In this document: piece by piece, positions 12,645 through 23,814 of the stretch
Numbering within the stretch: position 1 is the first letter of the stretch
Layout: every line of letters begins with the position of its first letter
Source: Citrus sinensis
Lineage: Eukaryota > Streptophyta > Magnoliopsida > Sapindales > Rutaceae
Reading direction: 5' to 3'
NCBI RefSeq assembly: GCF_022201045.2
Contig: NC_068562.1
Span: 8,786,001 to 8,850,000, forward strand
DNA: 64,000 nucleotides
The notes under the pieces: model-generated
What the model was told of the DNA's origin: nothing
The model's input: the letters and a program-made list of their open reading frames with translations, nothing else
Database searches by the model: none
Translations under genes and position numbers: made by a program

Positions 12645-13337
12645 TCGTCATCATGTTCGCGTCAGAGGCAAAAGACGCTGCAAAGAGAACAATCCGCATA
12701 TATAATTGCTGTGCATTCATGACCCTATACGCCAGGTTTCAGGTTTTAACAACCGCTGTTAATAGGGTTCCGTGACTTTCTTATGTAACATACTATTCAA
12801 TTACAACAAATTACAATTAAAAGTCTCTGAACTGTGGAGGCTGAAATATATTATAACTCGTGGAAATTGAACTTAAATCTCAAATAAGCTTCGTATTTTA
12901 ATGAATGCAAAAAAAATTGCCTAAATGATGAGCAATATGGTGGACTTTTGTAACGCTTTAGATAATTACTCTTTTTGATTGATAATATTACAAATAAGGT
13001 GATGTTTAAATAACGTGAATTTCGTGTGAACGGTTTTAAAAAAAAAAACGAGATGTTCGTGAAAAAAAGGTTTCGAACGGTCTTAATTGAACCATCCAAT
13101 CAAATTATGCAATTTGTCTTAAGTATTTTTATTCCCTCATATTTACGGGCAAACCTATCTGATGGCCAGTAAAGACTTAAGTTCTCGGTGAAAAAGTTTT
13201 TTCTTTATAACCCGAGTAGAATTATATTCGAGTTTAAATAAAAATATAAATTAAGCGTAATGATTTATTATTTTTTTGTTTTTGAGATTGCATAAGAAAG
13301 TTTGTTAAGCTTGCTAAAAAATATCCTTAGGCCAATA
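12645..13337. other. Intergenic
   Basis: AT-rich DNA without a supported gene. Short open reading frames on the minus strand (for example 12851-13099) are low complexity and have no family features. Confidence 0.4.
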
Positions 13338-14138
13338 TGGGATTGTGGTGGCTAATAAAATAAATTGTTCTTATTGTGTAATTCAATTATGTTGTTAATT
13401 AGAAAAGCAGCTTTATGTTTGGTAAACTATATTGTTGCGGTTGCTTGTAGTGGACATGCATTTGGTAAATTTTATTATGAAAGTATTGTTTTATTATATA
13501 ATGACCATAATAGACATACATTTAAATTACCTTTTATTTTTTGGAGTATATTTAATAATACTTAGAAATGTTTTTTTCCCTTTATTAAACACATAAAATT
13601 ACATAAAGTGAAAAAACTCGATTAAATAAAATCTAATGAACTTTATAATATGTTACATAAAATATAATAAAAATTAATACTAATACACAATCCAAATAAA
13701 ATAAAAAATTAATATGCATTACATTCAAATAAAACTTAATGGAATAAACACCATGATTATAGAAAAAAATATAAATAGATTCAACGTTAAGAGCAATGAT
13801 TATGAAATTAATTTTAAAAGTCATGGTTAACTTTCACGTGAAATTGTTCACAGTTTAAAAAAAATTTATATAATCATATGTAAGTTTATCATTTGGGCGG
13901 ATTCTGTCACAACAAGTGTAACGTATATTCTTCAAGTTTTGAATTAATGAAAGTTATAATTCCATCTGTTAAAAATAAGATTATGAAAAACAATCATTTG
14001 CTTATTTTTAAAAGTTGTTATCAAAATAGAAAAAATTATGAAATAAGTAAAATTTATAAAATTTACCAAATACTTTTTGTCAAAAGTTATTCAAATAAAT
14101 AATTTATTAAATTTTAACCACAACCACAAATGAGGCAT
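13338..14138. mobile_element. Non-autonomous DNA element, copy 1 of a family
   Basis: This segment matches 59867-60594 over most of its length. Shared blocks include AAAGCAGCTTT, TAAATTACCTTTT, TATTTTTTGGAGTATATTTA near the left and AAATAAGTA plus a TTTATTAAATTT-like block near the right. The central sequences are AT-rich and differ. The two copies define the boundaries to within about 10 bp. There is no transposase. The small open reading frames in both copies are accidental products of the shared repeat. Confidence 0.65.
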
Positions 14139-14527
14139 TAATAATTTTAAAATTATTTTAAAAAATTAAATAATCAATACTCTTTATTTTATTTTTCATT
14201 TTACTTTTTAAGAATATTTTTCTCGCTCCTTATTAAACTTTTTAAGTAAATAATAATAATAATGCTATTTCACTAGCACCCTACAGTCTAGACACCACTA
14301 AACTAAATAGTTAATTTTTAATCATATCTAAATTGTGGAATATGGTATACTCGACATATTGTAGTCGGACCCAAAATACGTACACAAATGATAAATGTTG
14401 AATTTTGTTCAATAGACTGAGTAAGATAACACGGTACGCTCATTCCATATTATCCCTTCTATATTCGCACGAAAACATCACGTGTAAATAATGCATACGT
14501 TTTGAGTTTAGGAATAAAATCACTGTA

Positions 14528-14558
<31 letters not shown>
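14528..14558. repeat. (CA)n(TA)n microsatellite
   Basis: A run of CA dinucleotides passes directly into TA dinucleotides. It is a simple repeat in gene-free DNA. Confidence 0.9.
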
Positions 14559-14658
14559 ACTACTTCAAGCCAAATATATAAATGCATCATTTTACTTTCA
14601 CATCAATTGGAAGATATAACATTTTTGTGTATAAAAATGTATACTTATATCAATTAAA

Positions 14659-14930
14659 GGGTGCATTTGGAATTGAGGTTGGACAGTCATAACTTTTAAG
14701 TTACAGCATTAAAGTACTTGGTAAACACTAATTACTGTAATTTAAAAGATATTTTAATATAATTTTTCACTTATATAATAGAAAATTTATTATATCTTTA
14801 ATAATTTTATCAAAATTATTATTTAAATTTTATATTTACTACATATTATTAATTTTTGTTTCATAATCACAAATTTTTTTTCATAACAACTGTAATTTTT
14901 AAGTTACAACACTTCAATTCTAAATACACA
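14659..14930. mobile_element. Harbinger-like MITE, diverged copy
   Basis: About 272 bp, same family as the copy at 28573-28845. The left end is GGGTGCATTTGGAATTGAGG. The right end, read in reverse complement, is TGTGTATTTAGAATTGAAG. Between them are the shared TTTAAGTTACAGCA, TTGATAAAATTATTAAAGATA-like (here inverted) and ATTAATTTTTGTTTCATAAT blocks. The ends are mutated relative to the other copy, so this is the older insertion. Confidence 0.75.
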
Positions 14931-17034
14931 AAAAATAATCAAATCTAGTGGTTAAAGATTATTCAAAAGAGTTAATTAGGTGTAGAATGAAGTTAATTAC
15001 TATGTGTGCACATACTCTTTTCATGGATATATATCATCGAGTATTCTTGGTGACAATAATTACTTCGCTGACTAATTATTATAATGGATTATCTTTGTAT
15101 TTATCTGGGCTTAATATGGTAATGCCATGTATAAATTAAAACGAATGGACGTTGCGTTTAATGTCCAAATTAAACCAAAAAAAAAAATTGGAGATAGAGT
15201 TCGAGAATCCTAAAAAAGTTAATGTATTTGGAAGAAAATCCTAACTAAATCCAATACATGAAATGATGACATGACAAGACAGCAATTGACATGACATGAC
15301 ATGACATGTGTCATACTATGCAAGACGATGGATGGTGGTTGTGATGTAATATGGGTGGGGACATTTTGGGTGTTAGCAGGCCTTATCATAGTGGGGATGT
15401 GTGAGTGTCTCTCTCTATCTGGTGCACATATCCATGTCATGCACTATATCTGAGGGAATCATGTGATCAGACTATTTGCAGCCACCAGATTTTCGAGGGC
15501 TTGGATATTGATAAGTAGATACGTACGTTATACAATGCATCATCCCTTCTGAGTAGAAGTATACACGTGCCTAGTTTTTGAAGGTTGGAAAAAAAAAAAA
15601 AAATCACCATTGTCACTATATTCAAGTAAATTGATATGTTACATGCATGATCATGCTGCTTGCCTCCACATGGCCCTTGCATCACAACATGATTGCATCT
15701 TCACAGCTTATATACATCTTTCAAAATTGGCCCACAACTCTCCTCAAGATTTGGGATCTTTGTAATAATATCAGCCGTCCATAACGCTGAAAATCCTTAG
15801 ATCAGCCACTCCCACACCTCAGGAGTACAGAGTACTTCGCAGTTCGCATCATCATCACAACAGATATATCATACGTATGATGTATGTACTCTCAAGAATT
15901 TCCCAAAACAGCATCTCTTTTTTTAAAAAAAAAAAATTTAATTTGGGGCATTGCATGTACATACTTGCATCCATAGACACTCAAATACCGTCACGTGACA
16001 TACGAGCTGACTAATATCATCGATTAGTGGGCCTGGCCGGGTTGGACGGACAAGACAGGCATGGCCCACGATAATGGGGGGAATTCGCGGGGTCCACTGG
16101 TATGATATCACAGGGAGATGGAGGAATAGCGATGAGCTGGTAGCTGACGTGGCGTACGCTATGATTTGGTTAATTAATTGGACGATTTACTCGGCGGCGG
16201 CACCGGGTCTGTGGACGAACGTGCACACCTATAGCGTGTTTTGAAAGGGAGCGTGCCCTGGCATGCATCATCTTATCATTTTCTTTTTGTTTATTTATTT
16301 ATTTTTTACTTTCGCCACAAGTCTAATGTTTAAAAAAATAAATAAATGACAGTACCCAATGTTTGTCCCCCAAAAGTGAAAGGGGATGATGACTCATATC
16401 TCAAAAAAAGAAAAAAAAAAGTTTAAATCAAAGAAATTTGATTTTTTTTTTTTTTGGTTTGAAATGAAACTTGTAAAAGATTTTAAAACCAAATGAATCA
16501 AATATTTAATTAAATCCAGTTGAAATGGAAAACTTTTACTTCATTTCAAAAAATAAAAACATTTTTTTTTTTAACTTCTCATTTCTCATAGAAGAGATGG
16601 ATGGGGATGATTAATTCATATTATTCATATAGGGCCTTAATATGTTGGAAATTACTTGTGAAAGAAAATGGTTCGGGTTGTGGCTCAGGCTCTAATCAAG
16701 AATACGAATCTTATCAAATTATTAGTTGCAAAATTCACTTTTTTCTTGATGAACTATATGTCAATTACAATCCTCATCATAGAAACACCAGATCATATAG
16801 GATATATTATTATTTTTATTAAGACACAATCACTAATGATTAAAAAAAAAAAAAAAAGAACAATGTTAACGCAGATGTATCCACATACAGTACAGAGAGG
16901 ACAACCGTTTTATGCAAATAATGAAAAGAGGCCAATCCTTAGAACTATCCAAAATTAAAACCAGATGCCTTAATTTCAAACAAGTCTCACTATTCATGAA
17001 ACCTAAAGATTTCATTTGACCAACCAAACGAGCG
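14931..17034. other. Intergenic
   Basis: No gene supported. It contains a small (ATGAC)n microsatellite at about 15286-15308, several A- or T-runs (for example 15588-15602 and 16441-16456), and a short, more GC-rich island at 16020-16260 with TGACGTGGC and a GGCGGCGGC run. The island may be an orphan promoter or a decayed gene edge; I see no protein family in it. Confidence 0.4.
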
Positions 17035-17275
17035 ACTGTATTTTAGTTTGACCAGCTAGCTTCTTATTATCATTTATATTTCTAATGATTTTTTTTTTCT
17101 CCTTCCACCTGCCTCTCCCGACCCCCAATTTTAACTTAACTGTTTCTTTGGATTTGAAACTGTTGATTTAAAGAAAATATTGGAGATATCATTATCTAAG
17201 TAGTAATGTCACCGGTGCTTAATTAGGCTAAATGATAATAAGAAAGTAATAGTATTAGAGCTACAAACTATTTAT
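17035..17275. repeat. Direct repeat, copy 1 of a 529-bp-spaced pair
   Basis: About 241 bp that recur almost unchanged at 17564-17803. Shared blocks include GACCAGCTAGCTTCTTATTA, CCACCTGCCTCTCCCGACCC and GTCACCGGTGCTTAATTAGG. Only a few substitutions and a homopolymer length change separate the copies, so the duplication is young. Confidence 0.92.
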
Positions 17276-17563
17276 GGGAAATTTACGAAAATAACTATAA
17301 ATATTTTGTTATTTTCACAACTAACCCTCTCAACTTTTTTCTATCAACATTAGCCAAACACAAGTCTTTCTCCCCAAATTATCCTTTTTTACAGACCAAA
17401 AGCAACAATCTTTCTCCCATATCGTCAAACCAAACGCAGCTTAATCATCAACAAACGGCGACGGCAAAAGACAACGGTAAAAGTGAAATCCGATCATAAT
17501 CTATCCGAATCCAACACTAATCGGTATCACTTAGTGGTATGAGTTATTTTCTGAGCTTGCTGA
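17276..17563. mobile_element. MULE end fragment between the direct repeats
   Basis: It begins exactly at the border of repeat copy 1 with GGGAAATTTACG, the terminal sequence of the MULE-type element at 39511-40619. It matches that element's right end (reverse complement) for more than 120 bp, including TTTTCTATCAACATTAGCC and TTTACAGACCAAAA. The other terminal inverted repeat is absent, so only one end is present. Confidence 0.75.
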
Positions 17564-17803
17564 ACTATATTTTAGTTTGACCAGCTAGCTTCTTATTATC
17601 ATTTATATCTCTAATGATTTTTTTTTCTCCTTCCACCTGCCTCTCCCGACCCCCAATTTTAACTTAACTGTTTCTTTGGATTTGAAACTGTTGACTTAAA
17701 GAAAATATTGGAGATATCATTATCTAAGTAGTAATGTCACCGGTGCTTAATTAGGCTAAATGATAATAAGAAAGTAATAGTCTTAGAGCTACAAACTATT
17801 TAT
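17564..17803. repeat. Direct repeat, copy 2 of a 529-bp-spaced pair
   Basis: Second copy of the 17035-17275 repeat, in the same orientation. It carries the same GACCAGCTAGC to ACAAACTATTTAT content. Confidence 0.92.
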
Positions 17804-18335
17804 TGATGAAATTCAAACATTTATTTAATGTTAGTCAAATATTTTTAGAATTGTGAGGTTAGAAGAGCTTGTATTTCATTCGTACACTTCTACAGTCTCA
17901 TAATATTCGATACTCAATAGTTGGACGTCAAAACTTTTGACTCTATATATATATATTACGTAGATTATTTCCTTTTTTTTTTTCCTCCTTGACTTTTGAT
18001 TTCAAAGAGGTAACAAGTTACTATAAGCAATTACAAGGAATAAGTAACGATTGAAAAAAATAAATTGAGGAGGCAGTCTACATTAATATATATATAATAT
18101 AAGAAAATATTCTTCTGAAAATCAGTTATAATTTATTACAAAATAACTTCCTAACTAATAGCCTTTGTCATGCTTTAGCTCTTAATTGGTAGTTATTATT
18201 TACCATAAAATGACTGCATGGGGCAAAAGGTTTTTGCGATTTATTTAAGTAAAATCTTAAATAGTAAATAAAGGGTATGTGTGACTAACTTTAAGATTAA
18301 AGAAACTTAATAACGGCTTAAATAAAATTTTGAAG

Positions 18336-18862
18336 GAGTTGGACTATTGGCACCCCTCCAAAATTCTCTTGAAACCCCTTTTTCAATAATGCTAAGCTTA
18401 ATGTCAAAAATACCCTTATTTCTAAATAAACACATTTAATTTGTGAATCTTTTAATTTTCTATTATTTTCTCGCTCCTCACAAACAAACTTTTATGGGTG
18501 ATAAACTTCTTGATAAAAAAATAATTAAATAAATAAAATATTTGTAAAATTATGATGTAAAAAGTTTTATTATGAGCCTTAAAAAAAAGACAAATAATTT
18601 TGTAAGAATGTGTTTTGTTTATTATCAATAGATTGTCTTAGTAATTAAGGAAAAAATTACAGAGAATTTGAGAAAAAAATTACATGTGTGACTTTGATAG
18701 TAGAGAAAATACAAGAGCTTTATTTTTTTTTTAAGAGAGAAAATACAAGTTTGAAGTTAGATAAAATAGATGTAAAATATATTAGAGTATTTGTTCTTAA
18801 ATATAATTGTAACAGAAGAAGAGTTTTAAAAGGATTTTGGAGGGATCCCAATAGTCCAACTC
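18336..18862. mobile_element. MULE-like MITE, 527 bp
   Basis: Terminal inverted repeats of about 37 bp: left GAGTTGGACTATTGGCACCC..., right in reverse complement GAGTTGGACTATTGGGATCC..., both continuing into CTCCAAAAT. The flanks are TTTTGAAG on the left (18328-18335) and TTTTAGAAG on the right (18863-18871), a probable 9-bp target duplication with one base lost. The interior is AT-rich and has no transposase. Confidence 0.75.
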
Positions 18863-19039
18863 TTTTAGAAGTCTCAATCTCTCTCTTTCCCATATCAAAT
18901 ATTCCGGTTTCTTCACCACCGCAAATAATTATGATACATCCTATGTATCTGGCGAAAAAAGGATATAATTCTATTAAAGAATAAATCACAAGGCTTACTT
19001 ATATACAAATTAATCTCACTAAAACCAAAGCCTAAGAAA

Positions 19040-21992
19040 TTATTTTAACGAAGTAGCTTTTCTAATTTGTTGTTGCTGAACAACCAAGGCCGAGCATCTG
19101 CCGCTAAATTCTACGGATGCAAGCAAGTCACCAAGAATACCAAGCTCAGGAAATTCACTCCATTCTTTCAATCCTGAAGTTTGTTGTGACTCCAAATTAT
19201 ATCTTCTCCCAACAAGAATCAAATCAAATTCATTCACCATTGATCTAATAATCACTGTTGTTTCAGGCCCATCATCATTCACTTCCTTCTCAATGTAATT
19301 CATACACCCGTTAGTTTTAATATCCCTTGACATCACGGAATCAAGCACTTTGTCCCAACCTTCAGACTCCTCACAGTTAGCAGCTGTTAAATGTACCACA
19401 GTGAGGCGAACGCTAGATTATTGTGCCATCCTCTTGCCAAGAGTTAAGGCTTCTCGGTCGTCGACGCCGCCCTGGAAGATCATAGCAACACTGTACGTCC
19501 GCTGCGTTGATGTATCTTGAATTTGATCCATCATATTGCCAGGGTCAATCAGGATTCCTAACGAGCAAGGAGCTTTTTCAAGAACAGTGGAATTTAAAAC
19601 CCTGACGCTTTCATCGTCTGATTCTAAGGACGCCATCAATGTACCATGTACGATCAAATGGCAGGATAATCAAGGAAGCAAGCTCGTCCAATGCTAGTGT
19701 GCATATATCATCTTGCATTAGACTTGGAGGAGATACTGCGGTGAAAGTATTAACAGTTACAGCTCCCCATTTATTTGCTTCATATTTTATTGAAAGAAAT
19801 GATGACGTTTTCTGAATAAGAGCAAGTAACAAAAGGGTTTCTTTTCTTTTGGTGGGCAATGAAGATTGGGGTTACTTGGCCTCTAAGCTTGACCATATGA
19901 GGCACATTAACCACCATGGGGTGGTCTTTTGTAGTACATGAGATGTCTAAAAAATTGATAACTGCTCTTACATTGTCTGGAACATGGATACATGCAACGA
20001 TTTGTAGCTCTGAATTGAGCTTGGCATCCATGATGTTTCGTCTATAATAGCCTGCATATTTTCTCGACGGGTCATGGAGGGCTTTCACTAGTACGGGAAC
20101 AATGCTTGCTGTATAAATTATTAGGAAAAACACGTTAGAGTACAACTCTGGCTCTAAGATCTGCATTTTAGTTTAAAAATTGAAAAAAAAAAGGAATATT
20201 ATATGAAAGAAGTGAAACTTTTAGTAAAAAAAATATAGTAGATGCGTCGATAGTATTTAATAATATATATGCATTTATAACAATATAAATTAAGATATCA
20301 GATATTAAATTTAAGATTAAGATATCAGCAAATAAAAATCAGATCAGCATTGAATCCAATCCCATTAAAAGCATAAAATAAAATAATAAACGGTTAAAAA
20401 TTATACCCTTTCATCTGAGAGATTGCTGAAGCTGGCGAGCTCTAGAACTCATTATGCAAGCAAGTGCTATTGCATCTTTTGTAGGCATCTCTTTATACAA
20501 AGGTAGCAACGCGCACACAACAAATTTAACCACCCCAAACTAAAGCCGCGATCAACGCACTACCGTTTGTTAATGTGTTCTTGGTACCAAAGAAGTTAAA
20601 TGTGCTCGCTCTCATCCACGCAGTCACAAACAATGGCAAAAGCAACTGATCAACCATGCCTTCAAATTTCTCGACCAAAGCAGACCCCAATGGTGGCCCA
20701 TGCGGCACAGCCAAGCCCAGAACATAAGGTGCCGAGACCATGAATTGAGGGAACCATTTGGTTATACAAACACTAAAGAGGAACAACATGGTGAGGATTG
20801 TGACAACGATTGGATGCACAGGCTTGCCCCCTGGTGTGCACTGTACTAACAATTTCATTGTTGGTCTAATGACCATAAAAATAAAGACAAGAAACACGCT
20901 AACATAAAATAGGCGTTTAACAAAAACTCTGATGCCAACTTGAACGGCTTCTCGATCGCTGCTGAAAGCAACAATCAGAACTATGCCCAAAAGATCACTA
21001 ACGATGGCTGAGGAAAGACCTGTACGTCCAAGTTCAGAATTTGTTATCCTTAAATCATTGAGAAGGCAGCTGATGGTGGGAAATGAACTTGATGTATAAC
21101 AGGGAGAAATGTATAATGTCTTCCAGCAATCGAGCTGCTTGATGTTGAAAACCGGAGGGATTAGTAGGGCGGCAACTAGAGGAGCCGATACAGCAAGAAG
21201 GCCAACATATAAGGCTTTTTTGCTAACCCTTGTTATCATGGTTGGATCCATTTTCACTCCCATTAAGAAGAGAAAGAAAGCAAACCCAAATGACCCTATT
21301 GTTCCAACAACTAGTACGTTTCCTCAGTCATCATCTTATCCATAATTTGTTTCGAGAGTATTGCTGGTGAAAGAAGCAGGCCAGCCTAGTTAATCAAGAT
21401 AAAAAAAATACAATATACGCATTAATATACAAATTTGTACTCTTTCAAATGATATGGGGTACGTTGCATAAATTTTCCCTCACTTTGTTTCTCAACCACA
21501 CACGTTAAGAAAAGATCCCTAATTAGGCTTCAAAATTGACTTGTCAAATTATATTATTGGAAGGTGATTCCATCTTTCTTACGTCTTTAAAAGTTTGTTC
21601 GAGGAGTTAAATATGTTTTTATGATAAGGATTCTCTTTTTATCAGACAGCATGCTAGCAAAAAAAAAAAAAAAAATCTTGGTGAACATAAATATTTTACA
21701 CACACGCACACACACACATTTAAAATCCTTATAAATAGCGAAACAATTATAAATTGAAAGGAGCACTTACGAGAAGCTGTGAGGTGAACAATGGAAATCC
21801 AAAGCGCTTCAGAATGGAACGCAAGGACTGAGTGATGATGAAGATCAAGGCTATGGTCAACTCAAATCTTGGCAGTGAAAATTCGAGCCAATTATAATTA
21901 AAACTTGAAAATTGCTTCCACAAGCCTTGAGATTGTACTTTGGGTGGTAATTTAAGGCAAACGCGCGTAACATTCCCTGATAACCTATTCAT
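19040..21992 (-). pseudogene. CHX cation/H+ antiporter pseudogene
   Basis: A three-exon CHX structure is still visible. Exon 1 is 21771-21992 (74 codons, MNRLSGN to FTSQLL), exon 2 starts at 21385 (AGLLLSPAILSKQ), and exon 3 starts at about 20160 and runs to 19040. Recognisable family parts are the Na+/H+ exchanger core (GLAVPHGPPLGSALVEKFEG), the linker LHDPSRKYAGY and the C-terminal cytosolic domain ending VGRRYNLESQQTSGLKEWSE, FPELGILGDLLAS. It is broken by at least five frameshifts (near 21320, 20530, 20470, 19795 and 19630) and an in-frame TAA at about 19418-19420, so it cannot encode an antiporter. It diverges well beyond the difference between the two plus-strand copies, so it is the oldest member of the cluster. 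Confidence 0.9.
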
Positions 21993-23279
21993 ATTTGCTT
22001 ATTTTAATTAATTAATTTGTTTCTTCAAGAAAGAGAGACTCGATAAAAAGAGGAAAATAATTTCAAGAAAGTATAATGAAATTGAAAAAAAAATAACGAG
22101 TATCTAAGATACTTATCATATATGTTGGAGATGCTTAATTGTTCGTATCCAGTGAAGGTTAGCAAGTAGATGATTAACGGTGGTTGCGGATTGGTTTTAT
22201 TTTTCAGTTTCTTTTGATTATTGCCATTTTATTTATTTAATTTATTTGTTTATAACGATAAGATTTTTCCATTTTTGGGCATTGCATCCGTTACTTATTA
22301 ACTTAAGCTTAGAGATGAAATTGATTTTATTGTTTCTAATTGACTAATTCTTCAGTTGATGAAACAATCTTGTTGATGACCTGTCACATTTTTGGATCAC
22401 CATCTATACAAAGATAGTTTAGTGTTCATGAACCAGAAATTCGGGATTGTGAGAAAATTTAAACTGAAGGTTGTTGTTGCTGATTATGGTTTGTTGCACA
22501 GTGGGAAATGCTACTTTAATTTAGTCCCTTGGATTAAGTTAGTTATCCAATTAGTTCTTATAATTATAATAATCATTCAAAATGTTTTTATTGCATATTT
22601 GTTCCGATATAATCTGATTAACCATTCTTTACTTTTCACTTGTTATATGTCAATTTGATTTGTTCAAAGTTTTAGTTACATCAGATAGAAATCCTACCAT
22701 ACCCTTTTGAAAAGTTAAATCCGACAATTATACAAGCAACATTAACATGAATATTTTGGATAATTTTAAAAATACAAGAACTAATTGAGTAATTAATCTA
22801 AACCTTAAGGATCGAAGAAGAATTTACCTGATACCTGGCTTAATTTGGCAGCTTCGAGCTAATGAGGTACAATATTATTGTTTTATACAATTAAAATAGG
22901 CAAATGCCTGATATTTGTCATAAGCAAGGCTTGATCGATTACACCCTTTTGAGGGCATTTGGTTGGTTGTATCAGACTGCAGCCTGTATAAAATTTCATG
23001 GACAAGTCTGTTTGATAATGCAATACATTAATGTGGCAGTGTCTCGCCACTCGTCGCTGTTCAAAGAGACAATAGATGAAAATTAATTCAAATGAACAAG
23101 TTTAGCTATTTTTGGGTAAAATATACTTATGAGTACTAATGAGTGCTCACAGCTCCCCCATCAAAAAATTATATGTTTCGATTTGTTTTGTGTTCATCGT
23201 GTAAACACTATCGGATCCTTTTCTCCCCGCGATACAAACTAGTGTAAGTGTTACAGTAATTCTCTTCTGGATCAGCCAA
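21993..23279. other. Intergenic between divergent CHX copies
   Basis: AT-rich sequence with no supported gene. It would hold the former promoter of the minus-strand CHX pseudogene. The reading frames at 22392-22658 and 22904-23086 have no family features. Confidence 0.4.
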
Positions 23280-23814
23280 CAGTTCTAAAATTGCGTCCCA
23301 AACAACTTCTTCCATTGAAGCGCCAGAAGAAACAATAATTACTAGAAAAACCAGTAACTGCTATAATATATGTTACGTCCCTAAAGTCTCTTATCCTTAA
23401 CAAATTAAACAAACCATAACCACCTCCCGTTAGTTTTATGTTACCTTCTCTCAATGGATACTGACAGCTAAGAGAAGCACAAAGATTGTTGAGGATGCTG
23501 CCACAAAAAGTGAAGAGTCGTTGATCCTTCCTTTTTCAAGTTATATTCCAATGGTAGCCTGATTCCCTCTTCGTCTATATGAGTGAGATTCCAACCTCAC
23601 ACTTCTATACCTACATCTCTTGCTTTCACACCATAAATTTTATCAATTAAAATCTATCTAATTAACAGCCAAGTTACTTACACGTTGGTGCATACCCAAC
23701 AATTCATTGATATTCAGCCTTTGCTTCCATTAGCGATCTTTATTCACTCATTAATATCTTCATCTGGGTTATTTCCTTTCAATCTTTGCATTTGTTCTAA
23801 TCACTCATTTGGCA
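23280..23814 (+). promoter_or_regulatory. CHX upstream region shared with the downstream copy
   Basis: About 500 bp upstream of the first plus-strand CHX match the region 33700-34121 upstream of the second. Shared strings include TATCCTTAACAAATTAAACA, GTTACCTTCTCTCAATG and ACCCAACAATTCATTGATAT. The promoter was duplicated together with the gene. TTG GCA ATG precedes both starts, and stop codons lie further upstream in frame, so the first usable ATG is at 23815. Confidence 0.75.

Noticed and set aside
13365-13565. Small open reading frame resembling the one at 59903-60115
   Set aside because: The two look conserved only because they lie in two copies of the same non-coding element. The middle of the protein is not conserved and the sequence is AT-rich low complexity.
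15900-16300. GC-raised island as a gene or microRNA precursor
   Set aside because: No long hairpin, no open frame with family features, no splice-consistent model.
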